From contig JAJLRJ010000014.1 in NCBI GenBank assembly GCA_024195265.1, positions 14,696,459 through 14,760,458 of the forward strand: a DNA stretch of 64,000 nt, read 5' to 3'. Within the stretch, counting starts at the first letter, position 1; the number at the start of each line of letters is the position of its first letter. The translations under genes and the position numbers were made by a program. This DNA comes from Dendrophyllia cribrosa. Lineage: Eukaryota > Cnidaria > Anthozoa > Scleractinia > Dendrophylliidae. This document shows positions 12,359 to 23,955 of this stretch, in pieces. Under the pieces are notes generated by a model that ran no database searches, was not told the DNA's origin, and was given only the letters and a program-made list of their open reading frames with translations.

Positions 12359-13408
12359 GCTTGCTTCGTTATCGCCAAAAGTGATAAAAGCAAAGAAATA
12401 TTAACTGAAGGGACAAAATAACGGCTAAATAAGGGAACATCCCATAATAATGGCAATTTTGATTTCTTTTGACCGCCTCGGCACGAAATCAAATTTGATT
12501 AATTGTAATCCAGTTCTATTCTTGCAATCCTGCACTTTATCTCCAAACCACTGCTTTAATTTTGCTCTATAGAATCTTTTTATTCAATAAAGTTGTATAT
12601 TTGGCGGCATTTGGCGATAAAACAGGAAAATAAGCTCAGCGAAATTTTGTTATTTCGGCGGGACAGCCTTTAAGATCTTAAGTGGCGGAAGTCGGAAGTC
12701 GGAAGTCGAAAATCGGAAGTCGGAAATCTGGAGCCGATCCATCATAATATTGTGAATTTATATTCTTTTTAATTAAAGCTAGCTTGTGAACAGGTCTCTC
12801 ATTAGGGGGAAGGGGGGAGTTGTGGACAAACTATTGAAGCCGCCATTCCGTCAAAGCTTTATTGACAGGTTCCCTTCTCCTCAGTTTCCCTCGGTGCGTT
12901 TTGCTCGCGGTTTCATTAGAAGGCTGGTTCACAGACTAATTTAAAACGTGATTAAAGGAATGCTCTTGTCAAATGTGTTCAAATGTTTCTCCTAGGGGCG
13001 ATTCCCATTAGTAAAACTAACGAGGATAAGGCGTTGTACTTTCGGTTGTTCGGTGCCAAAATGTCCTCAGTTTAAGCTGTATCGTGGTGTCTTAAAGGAT
13101 AACAGGATATAAGAAGACAGTGATTTCTCCTAGCCAGCTTTATTAAACTGGGTACATGTTTTTCTGTGGTTTTAATGTTTTCCATACATTTGTCTGTAAA
13201 ATGTTTACCCGGTCGTTGAGAAGTTTTACAGTCAACTGTATACAAGAATTAAAAGTAAATAAGTAAGTAACGACTTTATTTTATGAGGGTGATCACGTGA
13301 CAGTAATTTAGAAATTCTGATAAACCCAACTTCGTCTCCAGGGCCTTCTCTATTTTCAAAATGGCGGGTCGGACGAAGAAGACCCTGGACAAGGGTCAAG
13401 CCCAAAAT
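12359..13408. other. Gene-free stretch with a GGAAGTC microsatellite
   Basis: Bases 12681-12725 contain degenerate head-to-tail GGAAGTC/GGAAATC units. Around 13240-13330 the text resembles the LINE-like tail at 18750-18800 (CTTTATTT followed by GAGGGTGA...CACGTGACAG or GACACTTGACAG). No gene is supported. Confidence 0.5.
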
Positions 13409-13718
13409 CATACCGTCCAGAAGGAGGTCGGACACCTTATTGAGACTTATATAACGGAGTAACTTGTTAGCTTTCAGTTGAGGTTGGAGTAGCAGTTTAT
13501 ATAGTTAAATTTAGGACTAAGCAACCCGAGAAGCTAGGTGGTACAGTGGTACGGTAGACTATGTAAGCCTAGGCCTACCTGAGGTCACAGGTTCAATCCT
13601 GAATGGGGATTTTAGATTTTCTTTTTTACACTTAAAAATTTATTGAAAATAAAATTCTGTGTCAACATTACGTTATGTAAGTCTCAATAAGGTGTCCGAC
13701 GACCTTCTGGACGGTATG
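13409..13718. mobile_element. Palindromic element with tRNA-like core (copy 1)
   Basis: The core starts GGACACCTTATTGAGACTTA and ends in its complement TAAGTCTCAATAAGGTGTCC (13430-13697). The inverted repeat runs on past these ends into CATACCGTCCAGAAGG, present on both sides. Inside, 13528-13610 resembles tRNA: TAGGTGGTACAGTGG fits a pol III A box and AGGTTCAATCC fits a B box. A second copy lies at 23061-23393 with the same core but different inverted flanks. Confidence 0.7.
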
Positions 13719-15138
13719 ATTTAGGCACAAGACTGCCAAAATACTCCAACAATCCCGGAGTATTTTGTCTCGTACAATATGATGAAATTTCTTCGTTTCT
13801 TTTGAACAACGGATTCAGATAACACGCCATTTCATCATGTGTCACGTGAAAAAATAATACGAGGAAAAAATGTGGTCTCATAACCACATTTTTGCGTCTT
13901 AATTTTTTTATTTTTTTTTATTTTTCGCAAAAAGCATGCTTATGTTTAACGAAAAATCTTTGGTCGTTCGATTGAAGTTTTTAAAAAGAATTTAACCTCT
14001 ATTTGCGCCGAGTTAGGTTCGCCTTTGTCTTCACCAGAAGTAGGGTGGCCTGTTGTCAGCCTGGACTTTCTGTGCTACAAATTGGAAACTGCCGTTCTCT
14101 TGAAGTAAGCCCTCATTTTGTTAGGATTTGTTGAGTATGGTTATCGTTTGTGAAGTACGTTTCAACCTTCACTCGAAAAAGTTGCCTTTCTTTTCAGAAA
14201 GAGAGAAACGAGCCATGCCTGTGTCTGTCAGATCACAAGCCTTCGATCACTTCAGCCGGCATGCGCAGGCCTTCAAGTCCAAAACGTCCAAAGGATTGTT
14301 CTGGGAACTCACGCATCTGTGAGACGGTTTCTCTTGAATTTGAAGAGCAGCATAAAATAAAAACTTTTCTCTCTCTTTCTTTTTCAAACAACAGTCGAGA
14401 ATCTTAGAAGCAAAAAAATGTAATCACTTTTCCGCAAATGTTAACATCTTACTCACATGTTGGCTCCAGATATCCTCTATCTTCTCAGTCCAGAATTTCT
14501 CGGCAGTTGACCTGGTCAGCATTGACAACTAGAGGCTACGCGTTAGCCTATACTCGTGCCGGTAATGTACGTTACTCGCAGGGACGTAAAACAGCAACAG
14601 GCAAATTCACAAAACCAAAATTAGATTCGCTTCTGCTTGGATGCGTGCATATTCTCGTACCCAGATTTAATGCGATGCACAAATGAGAGACGAAAACACG
14701 AAGAAGAAAAAGAAAAACGGAGGGCAAACCTTACATCGTTGCCGTATCCGGCACGGGTAAACAGCAACAAACAAAACCCAAATTTGTTTCGCTTCTGCTT
14801 GCATCGCACCAAATCCCGTGGGCTCAAAATTTTCTGTACGTATTTTCGTACTCAGATCCATTCTCGTCCCCAGAGCCCTCGTTTCGTTTGATCAGCGGAA
14901 TCGCAATTTAAAAAAACCGTGGAGCTCTGGGGACGAGATTGACCCAGATCTAACGCGATGCACAACAGAAGATACGAAAACACGGAGGAAAACAAAAAGA
15001 AATACGGAGGGCAATCCGTAACTCGTTGCCGTACAGGCACGAGTAAAAAGAAAAGGAAAAACGGTACGAAGACTGAAGCAGTAGGAATAAACTTTCATCA
15101 AATACCGATATCTGTGAACTGATCAGTTAAGCGTTCTT
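13719..15138. repeat. Repeat-rich stretch with a duplicated segment
   Basis: No supportable gene. A segment near 14647-14770 (CCAGATTTAATGCGATGCAC, then an AAACACG/AAGAAA-rich tract, then CGTTGCCGTA-like text and GCACGGGTAAA) recurs with changes at 14941-15060. Between them 14861-14940 is an inverted repeat with arms TTCTCGTCCCCAGAGC and GAGCTCTGGGGACGAGA. The open frames at 14128-14407 are in this repeat context. Confidence 0.55.
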
Positions 15139-15146
15139 ACTCCTTC

Positions 15147-15184
15147 GGGGGCGGGGGGTGGGGGGGGGGGGGGGGGGGGGGGGG
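15147..15184. repeat. Poly-G tract
   Basis: An almost uninterrupted run of G on the plus strand, with one C and one T near its start. Such runs are prone to assembly and sequencing error, so the length should not be trusted. Confidence 0.8.
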
Positions 15185-15349
15185 CACTCCTTCAGTATGA
15201 TACAAAAGCAAGGATGAATCCGTTTAATCAGCCTTGCTTTTGTATTATACTATTTCATTTTTACAGCTGATTAGATCCTTTACTACATGATCCGGTGCTT
15301 CTATTTTGTTACGGTGGTCCTTGCAAACACAGTTACGTTTGTACTCCTT

Positions 15350-15817
15350 CATTTATTTCTTCGCTTTGAATCAGCTTGAAAACCTCCAAGACGAATATTT
15401 CCAGTGAAATGTTACCCTGTCCAGTGAATTGCTTGAACGATTTGTGACTTTTAATGATGACTCGGGAACATGATAGGAGAGTACGTGCATGTGTGGGGTT
15501 ACTCGTCTGTTGTTGTATCCAACTCTGATTTCTCCAAGAGTCCAATAAATTTCTTTGATTTTTCGGAAACATCAAGGGTCAGAGTTAATCAATTGGTAAA
15601 GGGATTCAAAATCCCTCCATAGCTTTACAACAGTTTTCTTTGTTTCTGGAAATTGGATGTCCCTTGACTCCACCTGGGAAGGAAGCAGATGAAGAAGTTT
15701 CTTTTTGTCTGAACCTATTAGGCTGGTCCAATCATATAAATCACTTCCTTTGCCACCTGAGCTGCGTTTGTTTTCTCTCACACTGGTTATTCCAAGGTCA
15801 TTTATTACACTGATCAA
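15350..15817 (-). pseudogene. Broken fragment of an unidentified repeated protein
   Basis: Read from 15817 leftwards, one frame gives about 80 residues (with YDWTSLIGSDKKKLLHLLP and VVKLWRDFESLYQLINSDP). It meets a TGA, continues in the same frame (IKEIYWTLGEIRVGYNNRR, then VTPHMHVLSYHVPE), and then needs a frame change to continue into KSFKQFTGQGN. The layout resembles a multi-copy protein, probably transposon-linked, that I associate with cnidarian genomes, but I cannot name the family. The stop and frameshift mark a dead copy. Confidence is good for a relic and low for identity. Confidence 0.5.
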
Positions 15818-16900
15818 TCTTTTGAGGTAAATTCCTTAGTCTCCTCTCCCCTTTTCTTCTTCTGTCCCTCTCCATGACTTCAGTGATCATGTTCTCAGTA
15901 AGTCTGTCAGTGCTCCTCATCATTAAATAAAGTTCATCCATCTTCAAGAAAAGACAGCACCGGTTTATTTACCAAGGATCCCACGTTACAGCTATCCAGC
16001 ATTCTTCCCCATAAAAAGGCCAGGTTATCAGCCAAAATGGCCGCCGTAGTCAGTAATAAATCGAAGAACTGTCGAAGAGAAAGCCTTGTTTACGGCAACG
16101 ATTTCCAAGCAGAAATGGTGCTTTTCGGTTATTTTGGACAGAGACAGTAATCTTGAAATTGTGCTTTTTTCAAGCAAATTTGGCATAACAGCGGAAAGCT
16201 TATAGAAGCGGATTTTTTTTAGTCTTAAAAAGTATAAACAGCCAGCAATGTTTTGCGAGATCGGCACCACGGAACCGACGTTAACAAAGTTTTCAGGACG
16301 GAAGAGAAGCTACTCGTCCCGTTTGTGAGGAAATTATAGAGTTAAAGGAGCTGTTTTATTACCTCTATAAACGCAGCGTTCGCCGATTTTCTTTTTACTC
16401 AACTCCCCCTAAGTGTCACTCGAGTCTCTTTATGTTTTAGCTACGGCGCACTGACGAAGGCCAAAAAGCCCGATACAGCTGTCGGCGTCTGCTGTCTAGT
16501 TTTGAGCACTGATCATGTCAGGTTTGGCCGACCGTAGTTCCATTTCGAGAGAATGCCTTTTCACATTGTCTGATCGGCCTTGCAGTGGTCTGTTCTTATC
16601 ACTGTTTGTATTGATCCAATGTGACGCAATCAGAGATCGTTCACGGTATCTGCAGTTTCGTTGATTTATACTATATATATATCAGCTTATACAGTTTTTG
16701 TGACTCACTTTGGGCATCTTCAAAGGTTCCTTCTCTTAATTGGGTACGACCTAGTAGTGCATGTTAAATAAATATAAACCAAAATGCCCGCCGATTTTCT
16801 TTTTACTCGGCTCCCACTAAAAGAAGCCTGTTCATAGGCCGACCATACATGTCACAGGCTACCCATGCAGGTCACAGGCTGCTCATGCAGGTCTTACGCG
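15818..16900. other. Gene-free stretch
   Basis: No coding region supported. The minus-strand open frame at 16028-16270 has no recognisable domain. The text CCGATTTTCTTTTTACTC followed by a CTCCC(A/C)CTAA motif occurs twice, near 16384 and 16792, suggesting a small dispersed duplication. Confidence 0.45.
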
Positions 16901-16902
16901 TC

Positions 16903-17394
16903 CAGATTAAATTGGAATTTTATGATGTTGAACATGCTTGCCCCTCGCTTCACCACAGTTTGCCAGCATATCTTTCTGATTCTTTGAAATCGGTTCAAAA
17001 ACACGCCATGCGCATTATTTTTCCATTCCGTCTAAATAAGGAAGCTTTAATTTAATCAGGGCTTAATAAACCTCTGTACTCCCGTCGCTAGGAGTTAATA
17101 AACAAGCTTATAAGCTGCACAATCTTTTAGACTTCTGTTATGGTAACTGATGCAAGTTCAACTTAAGGAAGAAACAGAAGTTTAGTGCTACGTTCAAGAC
17201 CAATAGATTTAAGAATAAACCAGGCATCTGAATGCAATGATACGCGGAGAGGTGTCGTGTGACCGATTGCATGCATTCAGATGGTTGATTTAAGAATAAA
17301 CCAGGCATCTGAATGCAATGATACGCGGAGATGTGTCGTGTGACTCATTGCATGCATTCAGATGGTTGATTTAAGAATAGTTTTAAACTTTTGT
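16903..17394 (+). pseudogene. 3' end of a non-LTR retrotransposon reverse transcriptase (relic)
   Basis: The frame ending at 17055 contains HHSLPAYLSDSLKSVQKHAM followed by RIIFPFRLNKEAL. This matches the usual pattern at the end of LINE reverse-transcriptase ORFs (a query/speaker-like segment, then 'L..VQKRA.RIIFP....EAL'). After a stop, a later segment reads NLRKKQKFSATFKTNRFKN, the usual last stretch of such ORFs. Several stops and frame changes separate the pieces, so it is inactive. It is interrupted at 17200-17380 by a duplicated hairpin element. Confidence 0.6.
17203..17378. repeat. Hairpin element duplicated in tandem with its target
   Basis: Two copies of a roughly 75-bp unit. Each contains a hairpin with arms AACCAGGCATCTGAATGCA and TGCATTCAGATGGTT around a short loop. 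The 11-bp word GATTTAAGAAT stands before the first copy, between the copies and after the second. Removing one unit set leaves the LINE reading frame (RFKN then SFKLL) uninterrupted, so the word looks like a target-site duplication. Confidence 0.7.
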
Positions 17395-17402
17395 AACTCT
17401 AC

Positions 17403-17778
17403 TTAAAGGGGAAGTGTCACGGGAATTTTGATGTTTTTTGGTCAAGGCCATTTTACAATATTTTTACTTTTTTACAAAATAATGCTGAAACACCAAGAGA
17501 CTGGAATCAACCAATTCTTGAAAGAGTAACAAATCGTGGTCTGTTCTAGCCCATTTAGGAGGCCAAAATATAACTTGAAAAAAATTAGGCTAACTTTTTT
17601 CAAGTTGTAATTCATTCAAACACACTCCTTCAATGACTAGAGACACTCGTCGGCAGTTTTGATATATTTTGTGATCATTTATCACACCACTGGAGCTTTA
17701 TTTTTCGGTTTCTAATCAAACAATATCATTTTTTGCTTTTTAAAATGACACCAAATCCCCGTGATACTTCCCCTTTAA
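17403..17778. mobile_element. TTAA MITE, ~376 bp
   Basis: Starts TTAAAGGGGAAGTGTCACGG and ends CCCCGTGATACTTCCCCTTTAA: inverted termini with TTAA at each side. The interior is AT-rich and non-coding. Confidence 0.75.
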
Positions 17779-17944
17779 TCTCATGTGCTGTGTTGCTACT
17801 CCCTCCTCGATGGGATGCTAATTCACTGCAAGGTTAACCTCAGCATAATGTCGCTGCTACCCATATTTATAGACTTGGTTGGAGATAGACAGTTGTGGAG
17901 TTTATAAGTTTCTTGTTTAAGAAATAAACAACACTATGGCAACG

Positions 17945-18020
17945 ACCAGATCGCGAATTAGCGACCTTCAGGTTGATAGTCTGACGCGCTAATCACTACA
18001 CCACCTCATATCGAGCCATG
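17945..18020 (-). pseudogene. tRNA-like sequence (A box intact, B box decayed)
   Basis: On the minus strand the text reads GGTGGTGTAGTGATTAGCGC, a good pol III A-box region, then TCAGACTATCAACCTGA, which resembles an anticodon arm with one mispair. The B-box position (CTAATTCGCGATC) departs from GGTTCGAATCC. It is best read as a tRNA pseudogene or SINE head, not a working tRNA. Confidence 0.4.
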
Positions 18021-19197
18021 TGCTTTTCTAAAGGAAGGGTAAAGCGCAAGCTCTGCTTGAATTATTTGCTAATAAGCGTGACATACAGAACTGGTTAGAC
18101 AACATAGCAATCCAAAAATCTGAACAGATTAAGCGCTTGGACGATAACAACTAAGGCGACAAAAAAATCCGCTAGAAATGTAGATCAGTATTCTGAAATT
18201 ATCTCGTTTACGTTTCAAGAAGACTTGTTTTGATGTTGAGCTTATCTTCAAAACCGAGAGTGGGGTACTCTTGCGTGGGTATATCGACTGCTTCTTTTAA
18301 AAATAATTTTCCTTTTTTAACTGACTCTTACTATTCATTCATATTCAACGATATTAGAGAGCTCAAGCATCAGACGTTTTTGATGTCACGGACGTCACAA
18401 TACCGTGGGAGACTGGATTGACAACGACGTTTTCGGCGCGAAAACCTTTTTGAATTAAGCCGGACAGCCGCGTCACCGCGACCGTGACAGCTGATCCAAA
18501 TTTTCGGTCATCGCTTGCGACGGAAATGCGACTTTTATTTGCAACATGCCGTATTTAAGGGATGTGAGAAATTCACTTTTAATCGAGTTTTCGTACGAAA
18601 AATACACGAGGTTTCGGATCGAGAATATCGAGGAACCAGAGTGCATGTCCGAGTTTAGAGATGACTGATAAAAGGACCTTCTGCTGCTTGCTGATGCACT
18701 TCTATTACCATTATCATCATCATCGATCATCATCATCATCATAATAATAATCAACTTTATTTATCGAGGGTGACACTTGACAGTATAAAATACTGATAAA
18801 CTCGTGGCCCTCTAGACAAATTAAAAATGAACACATACAAAAGAATAATGAAGTAGTTAAAAATTAGCCTATAAACAATTAAAATAAGATATATCTAAGA
18901 ATTAATAAAATATAAGAATATAAAAAGAATAACCTATGAAATGGTAAAATGATGCACATCTTTATAGGACTCTAAAAAATACTTATATAGAGACTTCTTC
19001 AAAATTTCTAAACTAGTGCTACTCTTAATTTCATTGGGGAGTGAATTCCAAAACCTAATAGCTGATACTTAAAAAGTCCTAGCACCTTCTGATTCTCTTT
19101 GCACATTGCTTACATTTTATATTCCAGTGAGCCGTGGACTACTACATGCACTAACTATAAGAAATTGAAAAAACCTTATATCCACTGTCATCAGAGA
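18021..19197. other. Gene-free stretch with ATC/ATT-rich LINE-like tail
   Basis: Bases 18710-18760 are a CAT/ATA microsatellite, followed by CAACTTTATTTATCGAGGGT, which resembles a reverse-oriented 3' tail of a non-LTR element. The minus-strand open frame at 18473-18754 runs through the microsatellite and has no known domain. Confidence 0.4.
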
Positions 19198-19398
19198 ACC
19201 ACTACCGACAGGTTAGAGGGGCTACGTATTTTGCTCAGGCGAATGTCGTTTCCTTGCCAATATAGCGACATGATCCTGGCAAGATTCGGCCGACCCGTGC
19301 CTGAACTTTGCATGATATCCAACACGGTCATGAATTACATTTACGATGTACATGGGCACAAACTATGCCAATGGAAACATGATATAATCCACGTTATT
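19198..19398 (+). pseudogene. Fragment of a PIF/Harbinger-like transposase
   Basis: The frame encodes TTDRLEGLRILLRRMSFPCQ, then YSDMILARFGRPVPELCMIS and VMNYIYDVHGHKLCQW. This matches the N-terminal part of Harbinger-type (DDE_Tnp_4) transposases, where a 'L..LL.R..YP.R..D....FGR...ELS.I.N.V...IY' block precedes the catalytic domain. The catalytic aspartates and glutamate are absent because the frame stops. It is a short dead fragment. Confidence 0.55.
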
Positions 19399-20296
19399 TA
19401 GACATCACTGTAAACTGTAAATCTTTATTTAAACTCGGTAAAATCATCAGGAACCTAACCTAGCTAACCTAACTAGCCTTAACAAATTACAAGCTATTAC
19501 AAAGCAACTAAAACTAATCTAAATAAACCTACATGAATGCCATATTGAATAAAAGGGCGCACTACAAAATTGTTACGGGTTTATAGACGAAACAATTAAC
19601 TAGACCGATATGCAGACCCTCGCAGGAACAAAGAAAAATGTTCAACGGCCACAAAAGAATTCACTCCTTGAAGTTCCAGTCCGTGACCGTACCGAATGGC
19701 TTAAAAGCCAACGTGTTTGGCCCAGTTGGTTCAAGTAAACGAAGTATACCTAATTATTCGGCCTATGTCGGGACGTAATGAGAAAAACAAACAAATGTTC
19801 CTAGGAAAAATAGGTTTGCAAACCGTTCACAATTTTGCAGATCAGTTTCACATCGAATAAAAATACGCAGTGATACCACGTAAGCTTATAAATATATATA
19901 GTTTCAGCCGTTCAAATTTACTTGTATTTTTATCAGTTGAATCCTTCAATGGGTGAAGTTTTGTCCTCATACACACGGCAACCCTAGAAACTATTTTCGG
20001 TCATTCGTTGCGATCGATCACTTGAACTTAGACTTTTACCGGGAGAAAATCATTCACTCTGGTCTACATAACTATCTTATATCGACTGGCGACGATGAAA
20101 ACAGGAAAACTCTACTGAATGTCGAGTGAAATCAGGTGAAAACATTTTGCCGTTAGCGCGCAGAGCTTCAAATATAAGCCTAAGCTTAAAACTTGTCTAC
20201 AAAAAAGCCGGAAGTTTATAACTCCTTTGAACTGACCTACATCGTCGATCTCCCAGTTTGGATCGATATACATTTAAAGTGCACTTAACCCCAATT
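19399..20296. other. Gene-free stretch
   Basis: AT-rich sequence with small tandem echoes of AACCTAACC near 19440-19490. No coding region or clear mobile-element ends were seen. Confidence 0.4.
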
Positions 20297-20337
20297 GCGT
20301 CGTTCAAGACGCATTTCGAAAGATAATTCGTCTAGAT

Positions 20338-20381
<44 letters not shown>

Positions 20382-20400
20382 CAGACGAACTAGAAATGTT

Positions 20401-20431
<31 letters not shown>

Positions 20432-20492
20432 TCTAGTTGTTCGTCCCGTCTTTACACTAGACGCATAACATGACAGACGCATTATTCGTCTG

Positions 20493-20536
<44 letters not shown>

Positions 20537-20656
20537 ATCTAGACGAACTATCTTTCGAAATGCGTCTTGAACGACGCTGACTACGAAAGATAGTTCGTCC
20601 AGACCTTGTGCCCGTCTTTATACTAGAGACGCATAACCAGACGAACAACAAATGTT

Positions 20657-20687
<31 letters not shown>

Positions 20688-20705
20688 TCTAGTATAGAAA
20701 CGGCC
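20297..20705. mobile_element. Long-arm fold-back element
   Basis: Left arm GCGTCGTTCAAGACGCATTT ... and right arm ... AAATGCGTCTTGAACGACGC form an inverted repeat of about 95 bp per arm across 20297-20577. Arm sequence is rich in GACGCATTAT and CGTCT words. A third, partial copy of the arm follows directly at 20585-20695. No protein is encoded. Confidence 0.75.
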
Positions 20706-22009
20706 ATCACCACTTGATTGGTACTTTCCCCTCAGTTTTTGTTGCTATCCGCTAGGTGAATACTGCGACAAAATTTCCATTAGTTGTAAGATAAGAAACT
20801 AGTTATACGCATTGTCCCTTGTACTTGAGACCGCACATTCTGGAGATAGCCACCCACATCATCACTACAAGGTCTTGACTGACATAAACCCTGGACGCTC
20901 GATCGTACACACGGCATAAACAAATCTTCGCTGAAGTCATTATTATTAAACCGTTGATACAGTTGTGAACAGTAAAACACCGCTGAAAAACTTGAGCGTA
21001 ACAATAAGAACACCAGTATTTTTGAGGGTATTTTTTAAGTGCATGGATGGCATTTAAAAATCTTCTGATCAAAGGCAAACACATATCACTGCCTCGGTCC
21101 TTCTAGTGATATGTTTGCCCCTCAAGCATCGTTGACGGCGTGATTTATTCGTACATCGTAAAACGTATTAGGGAATGGCATACCATTATTATGGACGGTA
21201 TTTTTTAGTGGTTGGCATTAAAAAGAATCTCCTGAACAAGGAAAACACATATCACTGCCCTGATCCTTTGTCGTAATATGTGTTTCCCCAACCTATCGAT
21301 TTTCGAAGAGGACGTTGCTATTCAGAGTATAACTTGATCGAATTGTTGATATATATCATGAAGGCATTCACCCTACGGCTCCTTTGTAGTAATAATTGTG
21401 AATTCGCTCTCCTAATGCTGGACCAGCTGCAATTTTAGAAAACTAAAAACTCACACCCGAACCGCCATTTAGCTTTTCATGTTGTGATGCCATTTCAAGG
21501 CTTGGATACATAACTTCAGTGTTTTGTGTTTCCCTCTACCGGGAAAACACATGTCACTAGTGATATGTGTTCGGGGGAACACATATCACGGGGAAACACA
21601 TATTACTGTGACAGCGGCAACTTTAGGCTCGATTTCCTTAGGCTTAAACCAAACTCACAGCAACACACATTTTATCCCATTTCACGGAATTTTCTACGGT
21701 GATAACAATTTTAAAAAGTCGTTGTTTAAGAACCGCTAGAGAAATACTGCTTTAAGATGAAGACAACACTGTCGTCTTGTACTGACAGACAAAAACAACA
21801 CAACCGGCAAAAAACCCGCTTTGACGTCCGTCATCACGTCAACAACCTCCGCTCATGCGTACTGATTGCGAAGCCCAAACTCAAACTTCCGGTTGACGTC
21901 CGTGAATCAAAAGCATCAGATGCTTTTAAAGGCTCTCTAATGCCCCTTAACATCACTCTCTAACCTAACTGGCTGTTTTTTTTTTATCTTTTGACGGTAC
22001 AGCACTACC
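20706..22009. other. Gene-free stretch with ACACATATCAC repeats
   Basis: The word ACACATATCAC or close variants recurs in both orientations (near 21078, 21104, 21245, 21272, 21545, 21561, 21580 and 21596), including a local palindrome at 21543-21572. Open frames at 20780-21084 (-) and 21524-21963 (+) overlap these repeats and show no domain. Confidence 0.45.
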
Positions 22010-22011
22010 CC

Positions 22012-22710
22012 AACGTATCACATGAGCACCATGTCTCAGCATAAATTATATTACCCCAACTGATAATTACGTGAGCGCCATGTCTCAGCATAAATTACAT
22101 TATGTTTAATAAATTACCCCAACTGATAATCACGTGAGCACCATGTCTCAACATAAATTTCATTATGTTTAATAAATTACCTCAACTGATAATCACGTGA
22201 GCACCATGTCTCAGCATAAATTACGTTAGATTTAATAAATTACCTCAACTGATAATCACGTGAGCATCATGTCTCAACATAAATTTCATTATGTTTAATA
22301 AATTACCTCAACTGATAATCACGTGAGCACCATGTCTCAGCATAAATTACGTTAGATTTAATAAATTACCTCAACTGATAATCACGTGAGCATCATGTCT
22401 CAACATAAATTACATTATGTTTAATAAATTACCCCAAATGATAATCATGTTAGCATCATGTCTCAACATAAATTACTTTATGTTTAATAAATTACCCCAA
22501 CTGATAATCACGAGAACACCATGTCTCAGCTTGTCTCAACATAAATTACATGTTGTTTAATAAAATTATTAAACTTAATGTAATTTATGTTGAGATTACC
22601 ACAACGGATAATCACGTGAGCACCAAGTCTCAACATAAATTACATTATATTTAATAAATTACCCCAACGGATAATCACGTGACCACCATGCCGTAACATA
22701 AATAGCATTA
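22012..22710. repeat. 63-bp minisatellite carrying an E-box
   Basis: About eleven head-to-tail units typified by AACTGATAATCACGTGAGCA then CCATGTCTCAACATAAATTA and ATTATGTTTAATAAATTACC. Landmarks at 22058, 22121, 22184 and 22247 give an exact 63-bp period. Most units contain the palindrome CACGTG. A local inverted duplicate near 22555-22595 breaks the array. Confidence 0.85.
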
Positions 22711-23060
22711 TTATTCACAAGTCAAGCCTGATTGTTGCAACAATTTTTTATTTTTTACATATGTACAAAAAATGCTTTAGCTTTTGAGCTACCAGAGCTT
22801 TTCATTGAAACTTTTTCGTACGTGATACCGCTAGCCATGCCAAGGCAATTTCATATTCAAGATGGCGAACAATTCTTGCATTTCACTGACACCCTACGAG
22901 TGCCGAAATTGTTTGACTTTGGAATAATCAAACGCTTGTATGGTTCATATTTTGATAAATGGTCAATTTTAGCCAATCAGAGACAGCCAAATCTTCCAAT
23001 ATGTAATACAATTCACGGGAATAAATCAAAATCAAATGCACCGTTAGCAGTGGGAAAGCA

Positions 23061-23393
23061 CTTGAAGGGATAGATGAGAGGGCCCAAAACTCATTATTGA
23101 GACTTATATAACGTAATGTCGACACTAAGGTTTTATTTTCTATATATTTTTAAGTGTAAAAAAGAAAATCTAAAATCCCCACTCAGGATTGAACCTGTGA
23201 CCATAGCCAGGCTAAGGCTTGCATAGCCTACCGTACCACTGTACCACCTAGCTTCTCGGGTTGCTTAGTCCTAAATTTAACTATATAAACTGCTACCCCT
23301 TACTGTAACTGAAAGCTAACCAGTTACTCCGTTATATAAGTCTCAATAAGGTGTCCCATTTTCCTGTTGGGCCCTCTCGTCTATCCCTTCAAG
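23061..23393. mobile_element. Palindromic element with tRNA-like core (copy 2)
   Basis: The core 23093-23357 matches the element at 13430-13697 (inverted in its interior): ATTGAGACTTATATAACG and CGTTATATAAGTCTCAATAA. On the minus strand the same tRNA-like text occurs at about 23170-23260 (TAGGTGGTACAGTGGTACGG; AGGTTCAATCC). The flanks CTTGAAGGGATAGA and GAGAGGGCCCAA are again inverted on both sides but differ from those of copy 1. Confidence 0.7.
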
Positions 23394-23924
23394 TCTCCTC
23401 CTTAGCAGTGGGTGCGGCGACTCAAAAGTAACCCCGGCCCCAAGTCCTTCTCCACGTTCAAAATACTGGAGCATTTTGTCGCGTTAAACATGATGAAATG
23501 TCTTCGACTGCAAATCGCTGGAAGTAACCTTCGAAAAACGTAACGGTTTTTTCATCGTATGTCACGTGACAAAATACCCTTCGATTCTAGGAGTATTTTG
23601 GCAGCCTCGCCCTGGTGTTTCTAGGTAGAGTCTAAATGCTATAGCTCAGAAGGAGGTCGGAGCTCTCTTCTCTCAGTTCTCCGGGTTCTCTGCCCAATAA
23701 ATGGGGTTCTGTTCTCGTGTACGTCAGTACTACGGTATGACGATGAAAAATACTACATTGTGTAAAACCTCATAAGGTGTCCAAGGTCAGTTTGAGAGAT
23801 AGAAACGAGTGTTACCCTGTTTCTGCGCCCGCCCCGCCATTTTGAAAACGGAGAAGGCCCTGGGGACGAGGCTGCCATAAAACTTGACAAAAATTTCACT
23901 TAACTGTAATTATTATTATTTATA

Positions 23925-23955
<31 letters not shown>

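Noticed and set aside
22012..22710. Regular 63-bp repeats considered as a CRISPR array
   Set aside because: The whole unit repeats with no unique spacers, and the window is clearly animal nuclear DNA.
22732..23073. 113-codon open frame on the plus strand
   Set aside because: No domain or splice context. It abuts the minisatellite and a palindromic element, so a chance frame is more likely.
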